DNA of 64,000 bases from Planctomycetota bacterium (GCA_022600195.1 JAHZKX010000023.1:62001-126000), one strand, 5' to 3'; shown: positions 15,950 through 25,943, numbered from the stretch's first letter. A program made the numbers and translations. Notes: generated from the letters alone by a model not told the origin.

Positions 15950-16786
15950 TTAATCGTTTTCAGGGCGTTTTGGATTGAGCCAGTGTCCGGAAGGATCGGA
16001 ACCCGCCACAATAACTCCTTTAGCGTTCCAGTCCATGCCTGCTCTCACCTCCGCAGCACAATAGCGCAGTGTCAAACCACAGCGTCTGCGATCAGATTGA
16101 TTGGCTTCAGAACCGTGGAGCAGCAAATCGGAATGGATCGAAAATTCTCCCGCTTTCAGACTGTCATCAACGGGGGTACCATATTGCTCCGCATTGTCGA
16201 TCGTCTGGTTGAGCACATTGTCTTCATGGGAACCACTGGGACGATACGTCATGTGACCATGATGATGGCTGCCGCCGATAAAACGCATGTTGGCATTTAC
16301 AGGGTCCGCATCATCTATGGCCAACCACACGGTGACAGCTTTGGAAGGAGACAAAGGCCAATAGCTGGCATCCTGATGCCAGGCAACTGATTTTCCATCG
16401 TGCGGCATTTTGCAAAAGAAATGAGAACCCCAGGCGATGACATTTTCACCCAGCAGATCCTTCACATGCGCCACAATTTGGGGATGCGTCAGCAAATCAT
16501 AGACTTTTCCATATTTCATATGCGCGGTACTGATGGAATAACTGTCTCCACCCGAGGCGATGACTTCTTCCAGCAGTCGGTCAAAGTACTCGCGATTCTC
16601 CCGCACTTCCCGTTCACTGAAAACACTGATATTCCGCAGGTATCCATTCCGATTGAATCGTTCAACCTGATCGATGGTTAAAACTTTTGGGTCGGTGGTT
16701 GTCGAAGGATAGAATGTCAGATCTCGTTCAATCTGCGACAGCTCTTCTTCCTGGGGGACAGCCTTAAATTCTTTGGATTCAGCCAT
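15950..16786 (-). CDS. Phytanoyl-CoA dioxygenase (PhyH) family protein
   Basis: 278 residues of a non-haem Fe(II)/2-oxoglutarate dioxygenase. The metal ligands are visible as WHQDASYWPLSP (His-x-Asp, near residue 136) and the distal His in SDLLLHGSEAN (near 230). The 2-oxoglutarate-binding Arg is likely in SDRRRCGLTLRY. It hydroxylates a small carboxylate or similar substrate in the cytoplasm; the substrate cannot be inferred. It lies 33 bases upstream of the aquaporin gene on the same strand, so they may be cotranscribed. Confidence 0.9.
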   Translation of the reverse strand: MAESKEFKAVPQEEELSQIERDLTFYPSTTTDPKVLTIDQVERFNRNGYLRNISVFSEREVRENREYFDRLLEEVIASGGDSYSISTAHMKYGKVYDLLTHPQIVAHVKDLLGENVIAWGSHFFCKMPHDGKSVAWHQDASYWPLSPSKAVTVWLAIDDADPVNANMRFIGGSHHHGHMTYRPSGSHEDNVLNQTIDNAEQYGTPVDDSLKAGEFSIHSDLLLHGSEANQSDRRRCGLTLRYCAAEVRAGMDWNAKGVIVAGSDPSGHWLNPKRPEND

Positions 16787-17136
16787 GGTGTGTCTCGTAG
16801 TGTTAAGAAAAAAGGTGAATCAGTCATGAGCTAGAGCGACCTTTATTGTAAATAGGGCTCGACTCAGGAACAACTTAGAACAGTGAGATCTCGTCTTTTT
16901 ACGGGAGTCTTGCTGTTTGGCTGAGAAGTGGAAAAAGTCTTCACAGAGAAGTTTCCGGATGAAGCCTACTTTAAGTGTAGTCGTGTTGAGAGGAAACTTG
17001 CTTCCAGGACTGAGTTCAAAGCAATAGAACCTTGGATTTGTCAACCTTGGAATTGAGGGCTGGGAGTGTTGTTTCGGTGCATCGTTGTCGCACTCAAGTA
17101 ATCTCGATCACCCCCAAATTCAAAAATGAGGATCCA
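16787..17136. other. 350-base gap, nothing identified
   Basis: The gap lies between the PhyH gene start and the end of the ExbB-like gene. I looked for an ExbD/TolR partner and for a terminator and found neither. Short open frames lack ribosome sites. Confidence 0.5.
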
Positions 17137-18084
17137 CTAGGATGGTTTCGTCGTTTTATCCGGCTTGGGCTTGGGTTTGGAAGTGGATGTTCTGCGACTG
17201 GTTTTGGCAGCCAGTCCTTCCGCCGAGATCAGTTGCACCAGATCTTGAGAGCTCTGATCCATTTCCATTACCAGTGCATCGACGCGACCTGCCAGATACA
17301 TGTACATGATCAGTGAAGGAATCGCAATTCCCAACCCGAAAGCTGTGGTTAACAGCGCCATCGCAATTCCTCCCGCAAGCGATTCGGCTTTACCCATCGC
17401 ACTGCTGTTGGCAATTTCATTGAACGCCAGAATCATCCCGATCACGGTTCCCAGCAGACCCATCAAAGGTGCGACGGTCGCCACTCCATTAATCACTCGC
17501 AGATGCTTGCGCAGTTGAGACAATTGGCGCTCACCACCGTCGATGATTGCCTGTTCCACTTCGACACTCGGTTTGCCCCATTTACGAACGCCATGCGCGA
17601 AGACCGAAGAAATCGGGCTGGGATTTTCCTCGCAGAGCTTGAGAGAGGTGCGCGCGTTGAGCTTGCCTTCCTGAAGTAACTTCAGGAAGCGGGTGACAAA
17701 GTGTCGCGGAATCACGCGACCGGTTCGGAGAATGACCAGTCGTTCGATAATAAACCACATGGAGATAATGGAAGCGATGACGAAAGGCAGCAGAAAATAT
17801 TTCAGCTCCTTAATAATGCCTTCCGGCGTGGAAGGGACTCCCGTTTTGCGTTTGGCTGTCTGGCCCGCTTCCGGAAGTGGTCCATTCGGGTCTTTCACTT
17901 CGACCAGCTTACCATCAATCTCTTCGACCACTTTGGGTAACCGTTCCTGTGCTTCGGAAGAAAGTGGGAGCAGGAGCAAAAGGAGCACAGGAATCATCAC
18001 AAGTTTCAGCAGCATTTGACGCGACCACAAGTGATGAAGGCGATCCACGGACTCTCGATTCTGGCTGCTGATAAAATTGTTCAT
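17137..18084 (-). CDS. MotA/TolQ/ExbB proton channel family protein
   Basis: 315 residues. A signal-like segment ([21 protein letters not shown]) is followed by a short outside part, then three helices at about 97-117, 207-228 and 243-265, with the family core [26 protein letters not shown] and [21 protein letters not shown]. ExbB/TolQ proteins form a pentameric inner-membrane channel that turns proton motive force into work on a periplasmic partner. The C-terminus is basic and Pro/Lys-rich (KPKPKPDK). It follows the TPR gene, as often in planctomycetes, but no ExbD/TolR gene is next to it. Confidence 0.92.
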   Translation of the reverse strand: MNNFISSQNRESVDRLHHLWSRQMLLKLVMIPVLLLLLLPLSSEAQERLPKVVEEIDGKLVEVKDPNGPLPEAGQTAKRKTGVPSTPEGIIKELKYFLLPFVIASIISMWFIIERLVILRTGRVIPRHFVTRFLKLLQEGKLNARTSLKLCEENPSPISSVFAHGVRKWGKPSVEVEQAIIDGGERQLSQLRKHLRVINGVATVAPLMGLLGTVIGMILAFNEIANSSAMGKAESLAGGIAMALLTTAFGLGIAIPSLIMYMYLAGRVDALVMEMDQSSQDLVQLISAEGLAAKTSRRTSTSKPKPKPDKTTKPS

Positions 18085-18316
18085 GCGTTATGAATGTCAC
18101 TCTGTAATAAACGGGAACAAATACAAACGATAGTTTCTGTTCTGACCCGGTCTTAGTTTATAACAAGTCTTGTTTGAACTGAGTATTCTCAGACCCCAAT
18201 CGTGAGACTTTGGTAAGACGTGCTTTAGTTTACGTCAGATTTGCTTTCCCGTCGAGTCTGGAACCCGATTTCCCCAACGGTCATTGAAGAAGAGGAACGA
18301 CAAATGGCAAAGCAGA

Positions 18317-21300
18317 TTAGGGGCTTTTCCCTATTCGGGCCTGAACTGCTTTGACTCGTTCTTTGGTACGAGAAACCAGTTCATGCTCAGGGAAACGCTT
18401 CAAAAAGTCCTGATACGTCTTTAAAGCCTGATTCCATTCGTTCAGCGCTTCGTGGCACATGCCGGCTTGAAACAGTGCAGGAGCTTGCCATTCGGGAAAT
18501 TTATATTGAATGTCGACCTGCAAATACGCCAGAAGTGCAGCTTTGAATTGTTCCTGGATCATCAGGGTTTCTGCCAGAAGGAACTGGCACTTGGCTGCCG
18601 TCTCGGTGCGTCTGCTGTTTTCCGATTCCGTAATTTTTTGAAATACCTTTCGCGCCTCCTCAAACTTTGCCTGATTTTTCAGACTGCGCCCCAGTACCTC
18701 TTCCGCCTGATAGAGGAAGGGGTTTTCAGCATCCCAATCGCGAAAACGATCCACCGTTTTCTTGACATCATCATATTTTTTCTGTCTGAAATATGTTTCT
18801 GCTAACAGGACCCAGGCACGTGGATACCAGGCAGCCTGACTCAACTCCTTTGTTTTCTTGCTGTCGACGAGCTTCAATAATTCCGCCTGAGCAGCATTGG
18901 TCTGGTTTTGATGCAAAGCCGCTTCTGCCTTATGGAATCGCGCAAAAGCAGCATACTCATTTTCAGGAAATCGTTTGAGTAATGCTTTGGAATATTTTTC
19001 GACCAGATCCCATTTTTTGAGCTCCAGATTGATTTCGATCAACCGATACAGCGAGACCTCTTGCACTTTTTCATCTGACTTGGGGGAAGTTTGCAGTTCT
19101 TCAAACGCTTTCGCGGCTTCTACCAGTTTTGCTGCGATTAAATCACTTTCTGCCAGACTCAATCGGGCGTTGTCAGCCAGATCACTATCCGGTGTCTCTT
19201 TCACCAGTCGCCTGAAAATGGCATCAGACTTTTCAAATTGTTCTGCTTCGTAATTGATCAAAGCCCATTCGTCAAGAATTTTGTCCAGGTTTTCCACTTT
19301 GGGAAATTTTTTCAGCAACGTTTCATAGGCCTGATTCACTTCGTCAATTTTATTGAGCTGAAACAAGGTGCGTGCTGCCTGTAGACCAGAGAGCATGGCA
19401 TACCGTGAAGGGGCGAATTGAGCCAATGCTTTTTGATAAACGGCAACAGCGGCATCCAGGTTCTGGTTGTTTTCCAGACTGCGTCCCTGCATATAAGTGG
19501 CTTCTGCAGTGAGTGGACTGTCCGGAAATGTTTTCACGAATTTTTCAAAATTTGTCGCCGCTGGTTGATATTCTTTCAATTGAAAATGACTCCAGGCCAA
19601 TCCTGAAAGACCAGCCGGGTATTCTGGAGATTCCAATCCAGACTCAACAATTTCCATGAAGAATTGTTTGGCCCGTGCCCATTTCTTTTGCTCGTAGTTT
19701 CGTTCTGCTAATTGACGGTAGGTTTGAATTAACAACTCAGCATTCGGTTTTCGCGTCTTCAATTGACTGACAAATTGATCGACCTCCTGCGGTTTATCAT
19801 TTTTGGCAGTTAACAGAATCAGATTAGCGAGTATCTGATTATACCTGGCCTCATTGGGAAACTGTTTCAAATATTCTTTTGAGAGCGTCTCTGCATCGGG
19901 ATATTTTTTGAGGGAATTAAAATTGTTGCTTTGCAGAATGAGTGCGTCTGCATATTCACTTAATTTTTTGTCAGCTTTGGGATCCTTCAAGTAAGGTTCC
20001 AGAACTGCAACCGATTTTTCATACTGTTTTAACCTCTGATAGGTTCGCGCCAGATAAAGACGCGCCAGCAGTTTTGTGTTCTCCAATTCGGTTTGATCAA
20101 GCACGGTCTGGAAATGTTTCACTGCTGCCAGAAGGTCTTCTTCTTTCCCTTTCTGGTCGCGAATACGGCCTTTCAGGAGTTCCTGATGCAGTCGCAGACC
20201 GCTCTGTGGGTACTCCTTTTCAAACCGAGCCGTCAATTTTTCTGCCTCTGCCAGCTGGTCTGTCAGCAATGCGGACTCAATGGCAAAATGCAGGCTGTCG
20301 TCTGCCAGATCACCTTGGGGCGATTGTTTTACCAGCTCAAGAAATAAAGGCATGGCCAGCGCTGGCTTACCAGATTGGAGCAGGGTATCTGCCAGTTGAT
20401 AGGTTGTTGATTCTTTTTGCTTCGGGGTGGGCTTTGATTTCAGTGCCTGTTCGAAAGTGGCAATCGCTTCCGGCAATTGATTCGCACCTTTCTGGCTGAC
20501 CCCTTTCCAGTATAATGCATTTGCCGCCTGCTTTGGATCTTTGGCCACGAATTCAAATTGTTCAACTGCTTTGGCGAATTGATTCAGATCGTAAAATGCA
20601 TAACCGGCATTCAGCCGTGCGGTGATACCCAGAGGACTTTCCGGAAATTTCTGAGGTAATGCCAGAAACGCGTCTGCTGCTGCTTGAAATTGTTTGCGAT
20701 CGAACAGGGATGTAGCCAGAGACATTTGTGCGTCGCTGGCACGTGAGTGATTTTTTTTATCCGCAATTTCCTTGAATCGTTTCTCCGCTTCAGCGGGTTG
20801 TTTATTCTGCAGATATGCCGACGCAAGACCGAATTGTGCATCTTCCTGCATTGCTCCTTTGGGATGACGTTCCAGTGATCTCTGAAAACTCTTGATCGCC
20901 ATGTCCGGTTTGCCGCGCCGGAGAACGACATCGCCAAAATAAGGGTAGGCCCATTCCTCCAGCGCGTGTTTCGGATAGAGTTTGAGAAACTCCGTAAATT
21001 CTTTGTCCGCCGCCTCCAGATCATCGAGCAGATAGCTGCATTCACCAATCCGGTAGAGTGCATCAGGCAAGTTGTTGTTTTTGGGATACTGTTTTCTGAA
21101 CTCCCGCAGAACATCTCTGGCTTCTTTATATTTCTGCTGATTCACAAGTGTGAGGCCAAGATAAAATTTGGCCAGAGGAACGTTGGCGTGATTCGGGTGA
21201 TTTTTCAGATATTTCTGAAATGTCTCTGTTGCCAGTTCCCAGCGATTTTGTTTGTAGAGACCGATGGCCAGTTGAAACTCATCGGAGGCCTTATCTGCCA

Positions 21301-21412
21301 GACAAAATTGGGCGGGCAGCAGCACCAGCATCAGCAAGGCCAGACAGATCTTCAGACAGGTTTTGTCGAAAGGTGAGTCAGAGATAAAAGAGAGCCGGTT
21401 TCGGTTATTCAT
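18317..21412 (-). CDS. Exported 1031-residue TPR protein
   Basis: The ATG at 21412 is chosen because a clean signal peptide follows (CLKICLALLMLVLLPAQFCLA); the upstream extension of 48 residues has no export or TPR character. The rest is an almost unbroken row of tetratricopeptide-type repeats of about 34-38 residues (for example ANALYWKGVSQKGANQLPEAIATFEQAL), of the YbgF/BamD-like style with DxAxxxFxxxLKxFP. Such proteins act as periplasmic scaffolds. It lies 232 bases upstream of the ExbB-like gene on the same strand, so a Tol/Exb-type energised envelope complex is likely. Confidence 0.9.
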   Translation of the reverse strand: MNNRNRLSFISDSPFDKTCLKICLALLMLVLLPAQFCLADKASDEFQLAIGLYKQNRWELATETFQKYLKNHPNHANVPLAKFYLGLTLVNQQKYKEARDVLREFRKQYPKNNNLPDALYRIGECSYLLDDLEAADKEFTEFLKLYPKHALEEWAYPYFGDVVLRRGKPDMAIKSFQRSLERHPKGAMQEDAQFGLASAYLQNKQPAEAEKRFKEIADKKNHSRASDAQMSLATSLFDRKQFQAAADAFLALPQKFPESPLGITARLNAGYAFYDLNQFAKAVEQFEFVAKDPKQAANALYWKGVSQKGANQLPEAIATFEQALKSKPTPKQKESTTYQLADTLLQSGKPALAMPLFLELVKQSPQGDLADDSLHFAIESALLTDQLAEAEKLTARFEKEYPQSGLRLHQELLKGRIRDQKGKEEDLLAAVKHFQTVLDQTELENTKLLARLYLARTYQRLKQYEKSVAVLEPYLKDPKADKKLSEYADALILQSNNFNSLKKYPDAETLSKEYLKQFPNEARYNQILANLILLTAKNDKPQEVDQFVSQLKTRKPNAELLIQTYRQLAERNYEQKKWARAKQFFMEIVESGLESPEYPAGLSGLAWSHFQLKEYQPAATNFEKFVKTFPDSPLTAEATYMQGRSLENNQNLDAAVAVYQKALAQFAPSRYAMLSGLQAARTLFQLNKIDEVNQAYETLLKKFPKVENLDKILDEWALINYEAEQFEKSDAIFRRLVKETPDSDLADNARLSLAESDLIAAKLVEAAKAFEELQTSPKSDEKVQEVSLYRLIEINLELKKWDLVEKYSKALLKRFPENEYAAFARFHKAEAALHQNQTNAAQAELLKLVDSKKTKELSQAAWYPRAWVLLAETYFRQKKYDDVKKTVDRFRDWDAENPFLYQAEEVLGRSLKNQAKFEEARKVFQKITESENSRRTETAAKCQFLLAETLMIQEQFKAALLAYLQVDIQYKFPEWQAPALFQAGMCHEALNEWNQALKTYQDFLKRFPEHELVSRTKERVKAVQARIGKSP

Positions 21413-21640
21413 GTGATTGGAATCGTAAGTTCGATCTAATAGAGTAAAGTGACTTTCTCTCATATTATCGTGTGTCTTCAGGTAGAGGCAAGCGGCGTTG
21501 TGAAAATCTCGCTTTACAGCAGCGAAAACCGGATGTTTCCACCAGAATGTCTCCACAATCCGACCCTGTAAATCTCCATTCAGAACAATGTTGAAACAAT
21601 TTAGTAATCTGGTTTTCTTTACAGGCTTTCTGAGTACAGG

Positions 21641-22933
21641 TCAGCTTCCCTGTAAATGTTGATCAGCGAAATTCAGGTATTGCTGCCAGTCATAGTCGGT
21701 GACATTATGCTTGCCGGTACGAATATGGTAACCCATACGCTGTTTGATCGGCTGATTGACTTTCGGCATCTGTTTGGCACCGAAGCCCGATGTTCCCAAT
21801 AGTTTGTAGGCCGGCTCTGCATGCAGCACAGATAGAAATTCTCCCTTCGGATCAGCCCATCGGTCTTCAACGGCACTGGCCACATACACGGGGCGCGGTG
21901 CGACTAACGCAACCAGCATGTGTTGATCAACGGGCAAGTCATTTTCTTTGTCGATGTATTTGTTGAAGTTGTCACAGAACCAGTGCGGGAATGCGTTATT
22001 GATCACATTCAGAGTTTCCCCGAAACGGCGTCGGCTGAGCGCGGCACCTCCGCAACCGGAGTCATTGGAAATGACCAGCGCAAATCGCTGGTCCTGCGCA
22101 CCCGCCCAAAGTGAAGTTTTCCCCAGACGCGAGTGGCCTATCACAGCGACCCGTTCATGGTCGACTTGAGCATCGGTTTCCAGGTAATCCAACGCGCGAC
22201 TTAAACCCCAGGCCCAGGCTGCAATCGTGCCCCATTCATCGGGTGCAGGTTTGGTTTGGCCCTGTTTATAAAACAAGGGGTGGACGCCGTTTTGAAAACC
22301 ATCATCATAATCAGGATCAATGTCGCCGCAGTAAATGGCGACCAGGCCGTATCCGCGATCAAGAATCTTTTCAATCGCCCAGCGCGAAGCCGAGGTGCCA
22401 CGCGATTTTTCAGTCGCCCGGTTATTTACAATTGCCTTGTCTTTGTTCGCCCGCATCCATTGAGTGGAGAGGGTGATTTCAGGATCGTTGGAAATCGTGT
22501 GGTTGCCATAAAAATTCAGTCCCATGAAAACCGGTACTGGCTTCGTTGCTTTGGCAGGCAGGAAGATCAACAGGTCCATGCGTGGCCCTGTTTTTTTGCC
22601 GGTAAAATAAACAGAGACTTCTTTGCGAATCGCTTTGCCATTCATCGCATCATTTTTTTGTGAAGTGACTTCAAACAGCATGTTTTGTGGCGGTGCGGGA
22701 CTTTTTCCGTAGACTTCATTTTCAAACAGGCTCAGGATTTCGGGACGCCTGACTTTCCACCAGAGTTCCGCTGAATCCACTTTCTTTCCGCTGGATGTTT
22801 TCAAGAGAGCAGGCAGCGTATATTGGGGGATCTTTGTTTCATCATAATTCGGTTTGGGTCGTTCTGCCTGTGTTGGATGACAAATCAGGCATGCACTCAA
22901 CATAATCGACGTGATAAGGAATAATCGTTTCAT
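21641..22933 (-). CDS. CE15 glucuronoyl esterase, secreted
   Basis: The ATG at 22933 gives a typical signal peptide (MKRLFLITSIMLSACLICHPTQA); a longer frame to 22999 lacks one. The 430-residue alpha/beta hydrolase has the nucleophile motif GHSRLGKTSLWAGA, then NDSGCGGAALSRRRFGE, FPHWFCDNFNKY, LPVDQHMLVALVAPRPVYV and the catalytic His region TGKHNVTDYDW. These match carbohydrate esterase family 15, which splits the ester between lignin alcohols and glucuronic acid of xylan. In this likely aquatic organism the substrate may be another uronic-acid ester. No partner gene is adjacent. Confidence 0.9.
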   Translation of the reverse strand: MKRLFLITSIMLSACLICHPTQAERPKPNYDETKIPQYTLPALLKTSSGKKVDSAELWWKVRRPEILSLFENEVYGKSPAPPQNMLFEVTSQKNDAMNGKAIRKEVSVYFTGKKTGPRMDLLIFLPAKATKPVPVFMGLNFYGNHTISNDPEITLSTQWMRANKDKAIVNNRATEKSRGTSASRWAIEKILDRGYGLVAIYCGDIDPDYDDGFQNGVHPLFYKQGQTKPAPDEWGTIAAWAWGLSRALDYLETDAQVDHERVAVIGHSRLGKTSLWAGAQDQRFALVISNDSGCGGAALSRRRFGETLNVINNAFPHWFCDNFNKYIDKENDLPVDQHMLVALVAPRPVYVASAVEDRWADPKGEFLSVLHAEPAYKLLGTSGFGAKQMPKVNQPIKQRMGYHIRTGKHNVTDYDWQQYLNFADQHLQGS

Positions 22934-23078
22934 CTTGTTTATAGCCTTTGTTCTGATCAGGATTGTTCTCAAACCCAAATTTGGCGATGGTACCGGCAAC
23001 CTTTCAGGTTATCATAATACTGACAGAACTTTCAAACCCGTCTTATCATTCTTGTGAATTCTTACAACGATTGGTGAT

Positions 23079-23717
23079 ATGAAATCAACAGAGTCCAGGC
23101 AAAACTGGCTGTTTTATTATCTTCTGGTTCAGGGCATGGCTGGCACCTTCTGGTGGATTCTCCTGTTTCAAATGCCCGAAAGTCGCGTCTGGTTTCTCTC
23201 CGAACAGCTTCCGGAACAAGTTTTGATTTCCTTCTGGAGCCTGTTTCTGTTTGTAATTCCCGCGCTTCTGATCTGGTTCGAATCATTATTGGGTTGGAGC
23301 CGTTTTCATTTTTCAGAGCAGCAATTTTGGGGAATGATGCTGTTTATTCTGGGAGGGAGCCTGGGCTTGACCAGTGGTGCCATGATGGGAATATACGGCC
23401 GAGGTACTCCGCTTCCCCTTGATGCCGCACCTCGCCTGGTGGTTGTGGGGCCCTATCGCTATGTACGCAATCCAATGGCCATCGCCGGATTAACTCAAGG
23501 TGCCGCTGTCGCCTGTTATGCTGGTTCCTGGCTCACGCTCATCTATGTCGTCAGCGGTTTTTTTCTTTGGAATTATTATGTAAGACCCATCGAAGAACAG
23601 GATCTTCTACAGCGCTTTCAGAATGAATATGCCACCTATAGAAACACCATACGGTGTTGGATTCCCTGCTCTCAAGGCTATCAGCCTCCTTCTTCGCATA
23701 GAGAGGATTCGGATTGA
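23079..23717 (+). CDS. Isoprenylcysteine carboxyl methyltransferase-like membrane protein
   Basis: 212 residues with four or five membrane helices. The C-terminal half has GPYRYVRNPMAIAG and RPIEEQDLLQRFQNEYATYRNTIRCWIP, the SAM-binding signature of the ICMT/PEMT-like family (RHPxY ... EExxLxxxFGxxYxxYxxxVPRxIP). Bacterial members methylate lipids or small molecules in the membrane; the substrate here is unknown. It is transcribed away from the CE15 gene and 112 bases before the Fur-family gene. Confidence 0.85.
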   Translation: MKSTESRQNWLFYYLLVQGMAGTFWWILLFQMPESRVWFLSEQLPEQVLISFWSLFLFVIPALLIWFESLLGWSRFHFSEQQFWGMMLFILGGSLGLTSGAMMGIYGRGTPLPLDAAPRLVVVGPYRYVRNPMAIAGLTQGAAVACYAGSWLTLIYVVSGFFLWNYYVRPIEEQDLLQRFQNEYATYRNTIRCWIPCSQGYQPPSSHREDSD

Positions 23718-23829
23718 ATTGACAAAAATATTCCTGAATCTCGTAATCTCTAGCGAGAATCGTTAAGATAGCTCCGAAGAAATAGCATGTTTTACTCAAT
23801 GGCGCTGAGAAGTGCCCGGATACCACGTA

Positions 23830-24273
23830 ATGAAAAAATTGTCCCAGGCAGAAGAAATTGATGAAATTCGCACTTTAGTGCGTAAGAGCGGTTTGCGAAG
23901 TACCTCGGCGCGGATCACCGTCATTCAATTTCTTCGAAAGGCAACTTCGCCACTCACACATGCGGAGATTGCTGAAGATCTGACTCCGCTGGGCTTTGAT
24001 AAGGCGACCGTGTATCGCAATCTGATTGATCTCGCTGATGCCGGTCTTGTGAAAAGGACAGAACTGGGAGACCATGCCTGGCGGTTTGAATTACGTAATC
24101 CGGATGAGCCAGAGGATGAGCAACACCCGCATTTTGTCTGTACCGAATGCGGAAGTGTTTCCTGCCTGCACGATGTTGATTTCAATCGATCTCAAAATAA
24201 GCAATGGTCTCAGGTGGGAACAGTGAAGGAAATTCTCCTGAAGGGAATCTGTCACGAATGCGAAGACAATTAA
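23830..24273 (+). CDS. Fur-family metal-dependent repressor (Zur/PerR type)
   Basis: 147 residues from the ATG at 23830; a GTG at 23812 would add six residues. The winged helix is seen in TSARITVIQFLRKATSPLTHAEIAEDL and DKATVYRNLIDLADAGLVKR (recognition helix). The dimer domain has HPHFVCTECG and GICHECE, giving the two CxxC pairs of a structural zinc site. Fur-family dimers bind metal and shut off uptake genes. Its neighbour on the other strand is a ZIP transporter, and metal-type operators occur at 25526 and 5239, so a Zur role is the best guess; PerR is an alternative. A weak half-match to that operator lies at 23782-23800, near its own start. Confidence 0.92.
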   Translation: MKKLSQAEEIDEIRTLVRKSGLRSTSARITVIQFLRKATSPLTHAEIAEDLTPLGFDKATVYRNLIDLADAGLVKRTELGDHAWRFELRNPDEPEDEQHPHFVCTECGSVSCLHDVDFNRSQNKQWSQVGTVKEILLKGICHECEDN

Positions 24274-24290
24274 TCGCAGTTTACGTGCGC

Positions 24291-25430
24291 TTAATGCTTG
24301 TGATCATGATCATGTTTATGTTCGGCTTTCGTCTTCGATGAATCGTGCGCGTGGGTGCCATGATCGTGCACGTGGCCCGGTTCAATAAAGCCGATTCCAT
24401 AAGCCAGCGCGATTCCCAACAGCAGCACAAAAGAGAGTCGAAACCGATTATGCGAGTGAAATTCCATTTCCGGTAGAAGATCACCGAGTGAGATACAGAT
24501 AAAGACACCCGCTGAAAAGGCCAGGGCACATCCGATGATCACGTGCTGATTACCAGAAAACTGTTGAACGCCCAGGAAAAATAGAATCGCTCCTAAAGGA
24601 CACATCATCGCAAAGCCAATATTGACGGCGTTTCGCCAACCGGCAGACCAGCCGCCAGCTGCCATTAATGAAGTAATGGAAACCGCATCCAAAGGTTTGT
24701 GCAATGCAATGGCCAGGAAGGTTCCCAGACCGAACAGAGAGAGAAATACCTCGTGGTGTTGCTCGGCGATGATACTGGCTCCCAGTGCCAACCCATCGAT
24801 TAAAGTGTGCAGAGCCAGTCCTAAAGCGATGCCGACCCAGCTCAATTTGTGTGAATGAGCATGAGAATGCACGGGGGCATGCGCGTGGTGGTGGTCACAG
24901 TCATGGTCGTGGGCCTGATCTTTTTCATCATCATCCAGTTCCACGGTCCCATGCTGGTGAAAGTGAAATGTACGAAGCAGAAAGAACAGCACCAAAATGC
25001 CTGCCATCATCCACCAGACAGCGCGATCAATCGATCCCATCTCGGCGACTGCATGTGGCAGCAGATGAAACACGCCGATGCCCAGCATGAGTCCGCCTAC
25101 AAAACTAATCAAAGTTTCCATTCGCGTATGTGTTAAGCGGATCATTGAAGGTAACCAACCACCCAATAGCGATGAAAAAACGATCACTGTGCAATAAATT
25201 CCCAACAGACTGTAAGCCCATGTGTTGCCTTTTTGTGTTGGGGTTTCGCCATTGATTGCAGCAACGGTCAGGGAAGTGCTTTCCACCACCGAATTCGGGG
25301 GACCTGGTTCCGCTGCCTGAGTGGCATGTCCAATGAAAAACCCGGGGGCAATCAGAAAGAGGACCAGCGGGATCATCAGCAACAACAGCGTTATTTTGAC
25401 GTCATTTTTGAAGTGGGAAAGCGGTTTCAT
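24291..25430 (-). CDS. ZIP-family metal transporter with His-rich loops
   Basis: 379 residues with about eight membrane helices. The metal-path helices are LALHTLIDGLALGASI (about 212-227) and FLAIALHKPLDAVSITSLM (about 248-266). Two His/Asp-rich stretches are seen: AHDHDCDHHHAHAPVHSHAHSH before helix 4 and a C-terminal tail ending in EHKHDHDHKH. ZIP proteins bring Zn2+ or Fe2+ into the cytoplasm. It is convergent with the Fur-family gene (17 bases apart), and a Zur-type inverted repeat lies about 95-115 bases upstream of its ATG. Confidence 0.93.
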   Translation of the reverse strand: MKPLSHFKNDVKITLLLLMIPLVLFLIAPGFFIGHATQAAEPGPPNSVVESTSLTVAAINGETPTQKGNTWAYSLLGIYCTVIVFSSLLGGWLPSMIRLTHTRMETLISFVGGLMLGIGVFHLLPHAVAEMGSIDRAVWWMMAGILVLFFLLRTFHFHQHGTVELDDDEKDQAHDHDCDHHHAHAPVHSHAHSHKLSWVGIALGLALHTLIDGLALGASIIAEQHHEVFLSLFGLGTFLAIALHKPLDAVSITSLMAAGGWSAGWRNAVNIGFAMMCPLGAILFFLGVQQFSGNQHVIIGCALAFSAGVFICISLGDLLPEMEFHSHNRFRLSFVLLLGIALAYGIGFIEPGHVHDHGTHAHDSSKTKAEHKHDHDHKH

Positions 25431-25943
25431 GAAGTTAAAAAGCCACCTGAGATCCAGATAGAACGCTGATATTTACCAGATTTCCAGACATGGAACTCGG
25501 CTCACATCGTCACTCATTTATTGTAATAGCAAATTAGTTGCGATTGAATTTAGCTATTATGGAAGAGCATCGCAAGTGCGGTCTCTTGCTGTATTCGGGA
25601 AGAATCTGAACTTTTGATCGTTCCATACTCTGAGAGCCTCAGTTCACTCGAAGTATCTGCTTCCTGAGGCTTCCCAGTGTGATATCACTCAACTGGCGCG
25701 GATTAGTTCAGGTATTCATAAGCGTTCGCATGATAAAGTGTAACGGTTAGGTATTATTTCGGGCTTCTAACGGCTGAGAGCATGATTGTTATGCCCATTC
25801 ATCGTTTCTTAATATTTGCTCAAAAAAGGAACAGCCGATACTACCAGCATAATCGGACTATCCGCGCATATCGGCACAGATAGTAAAATTAGTACAAACC
25901 GGCCCGAAATGGCTTCAGGGCATTGTATCAATCAGGGACTTAA
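25431..25943. other. 513-base divergent promoter region (ZIP / porin)
   Basis: It separates the minus-strand ZIP gene from the plus-strand porin gene. It contains the Zur-like site at 25526-25544. That site is part of a larger imperfect inverted repeat, AATAGCAAATT ... AATTTAGCTATT (25525-25558, one inserted base). An ORF in the 3' part (25816-26070) is in another frame of the porin start and is rejected. The porin ribosome site is AGGGA, 5 bases before its ATG. Confidence 0.6.
25526..25544. promoter_or_regulatory. Putative Zur/Fur-type operator upstream of the ZIP gene
   Basis: ATAGCA-AATTAGT-TGCGAT is a 6-7-6 imperfect inverted repeat. It matches the ABC-operon site (ATTGCA-AATGTTA-TGCAAT) at GCAAAT and TGC-N-AT with the same spacing. 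It lies 96 bases upstream of the ZIP start codon. Control by the Fur-family protein encoded next door is an inference. Confidence 0.6.

Noticed and set aside
23782-23800. Possible third Zur-type site (ATAGCA-N7-CTCAAT) at the Fur-family gene start
   Set aside because: Only one half matches; too weak to count as a site, though the place would suit autoregulation.
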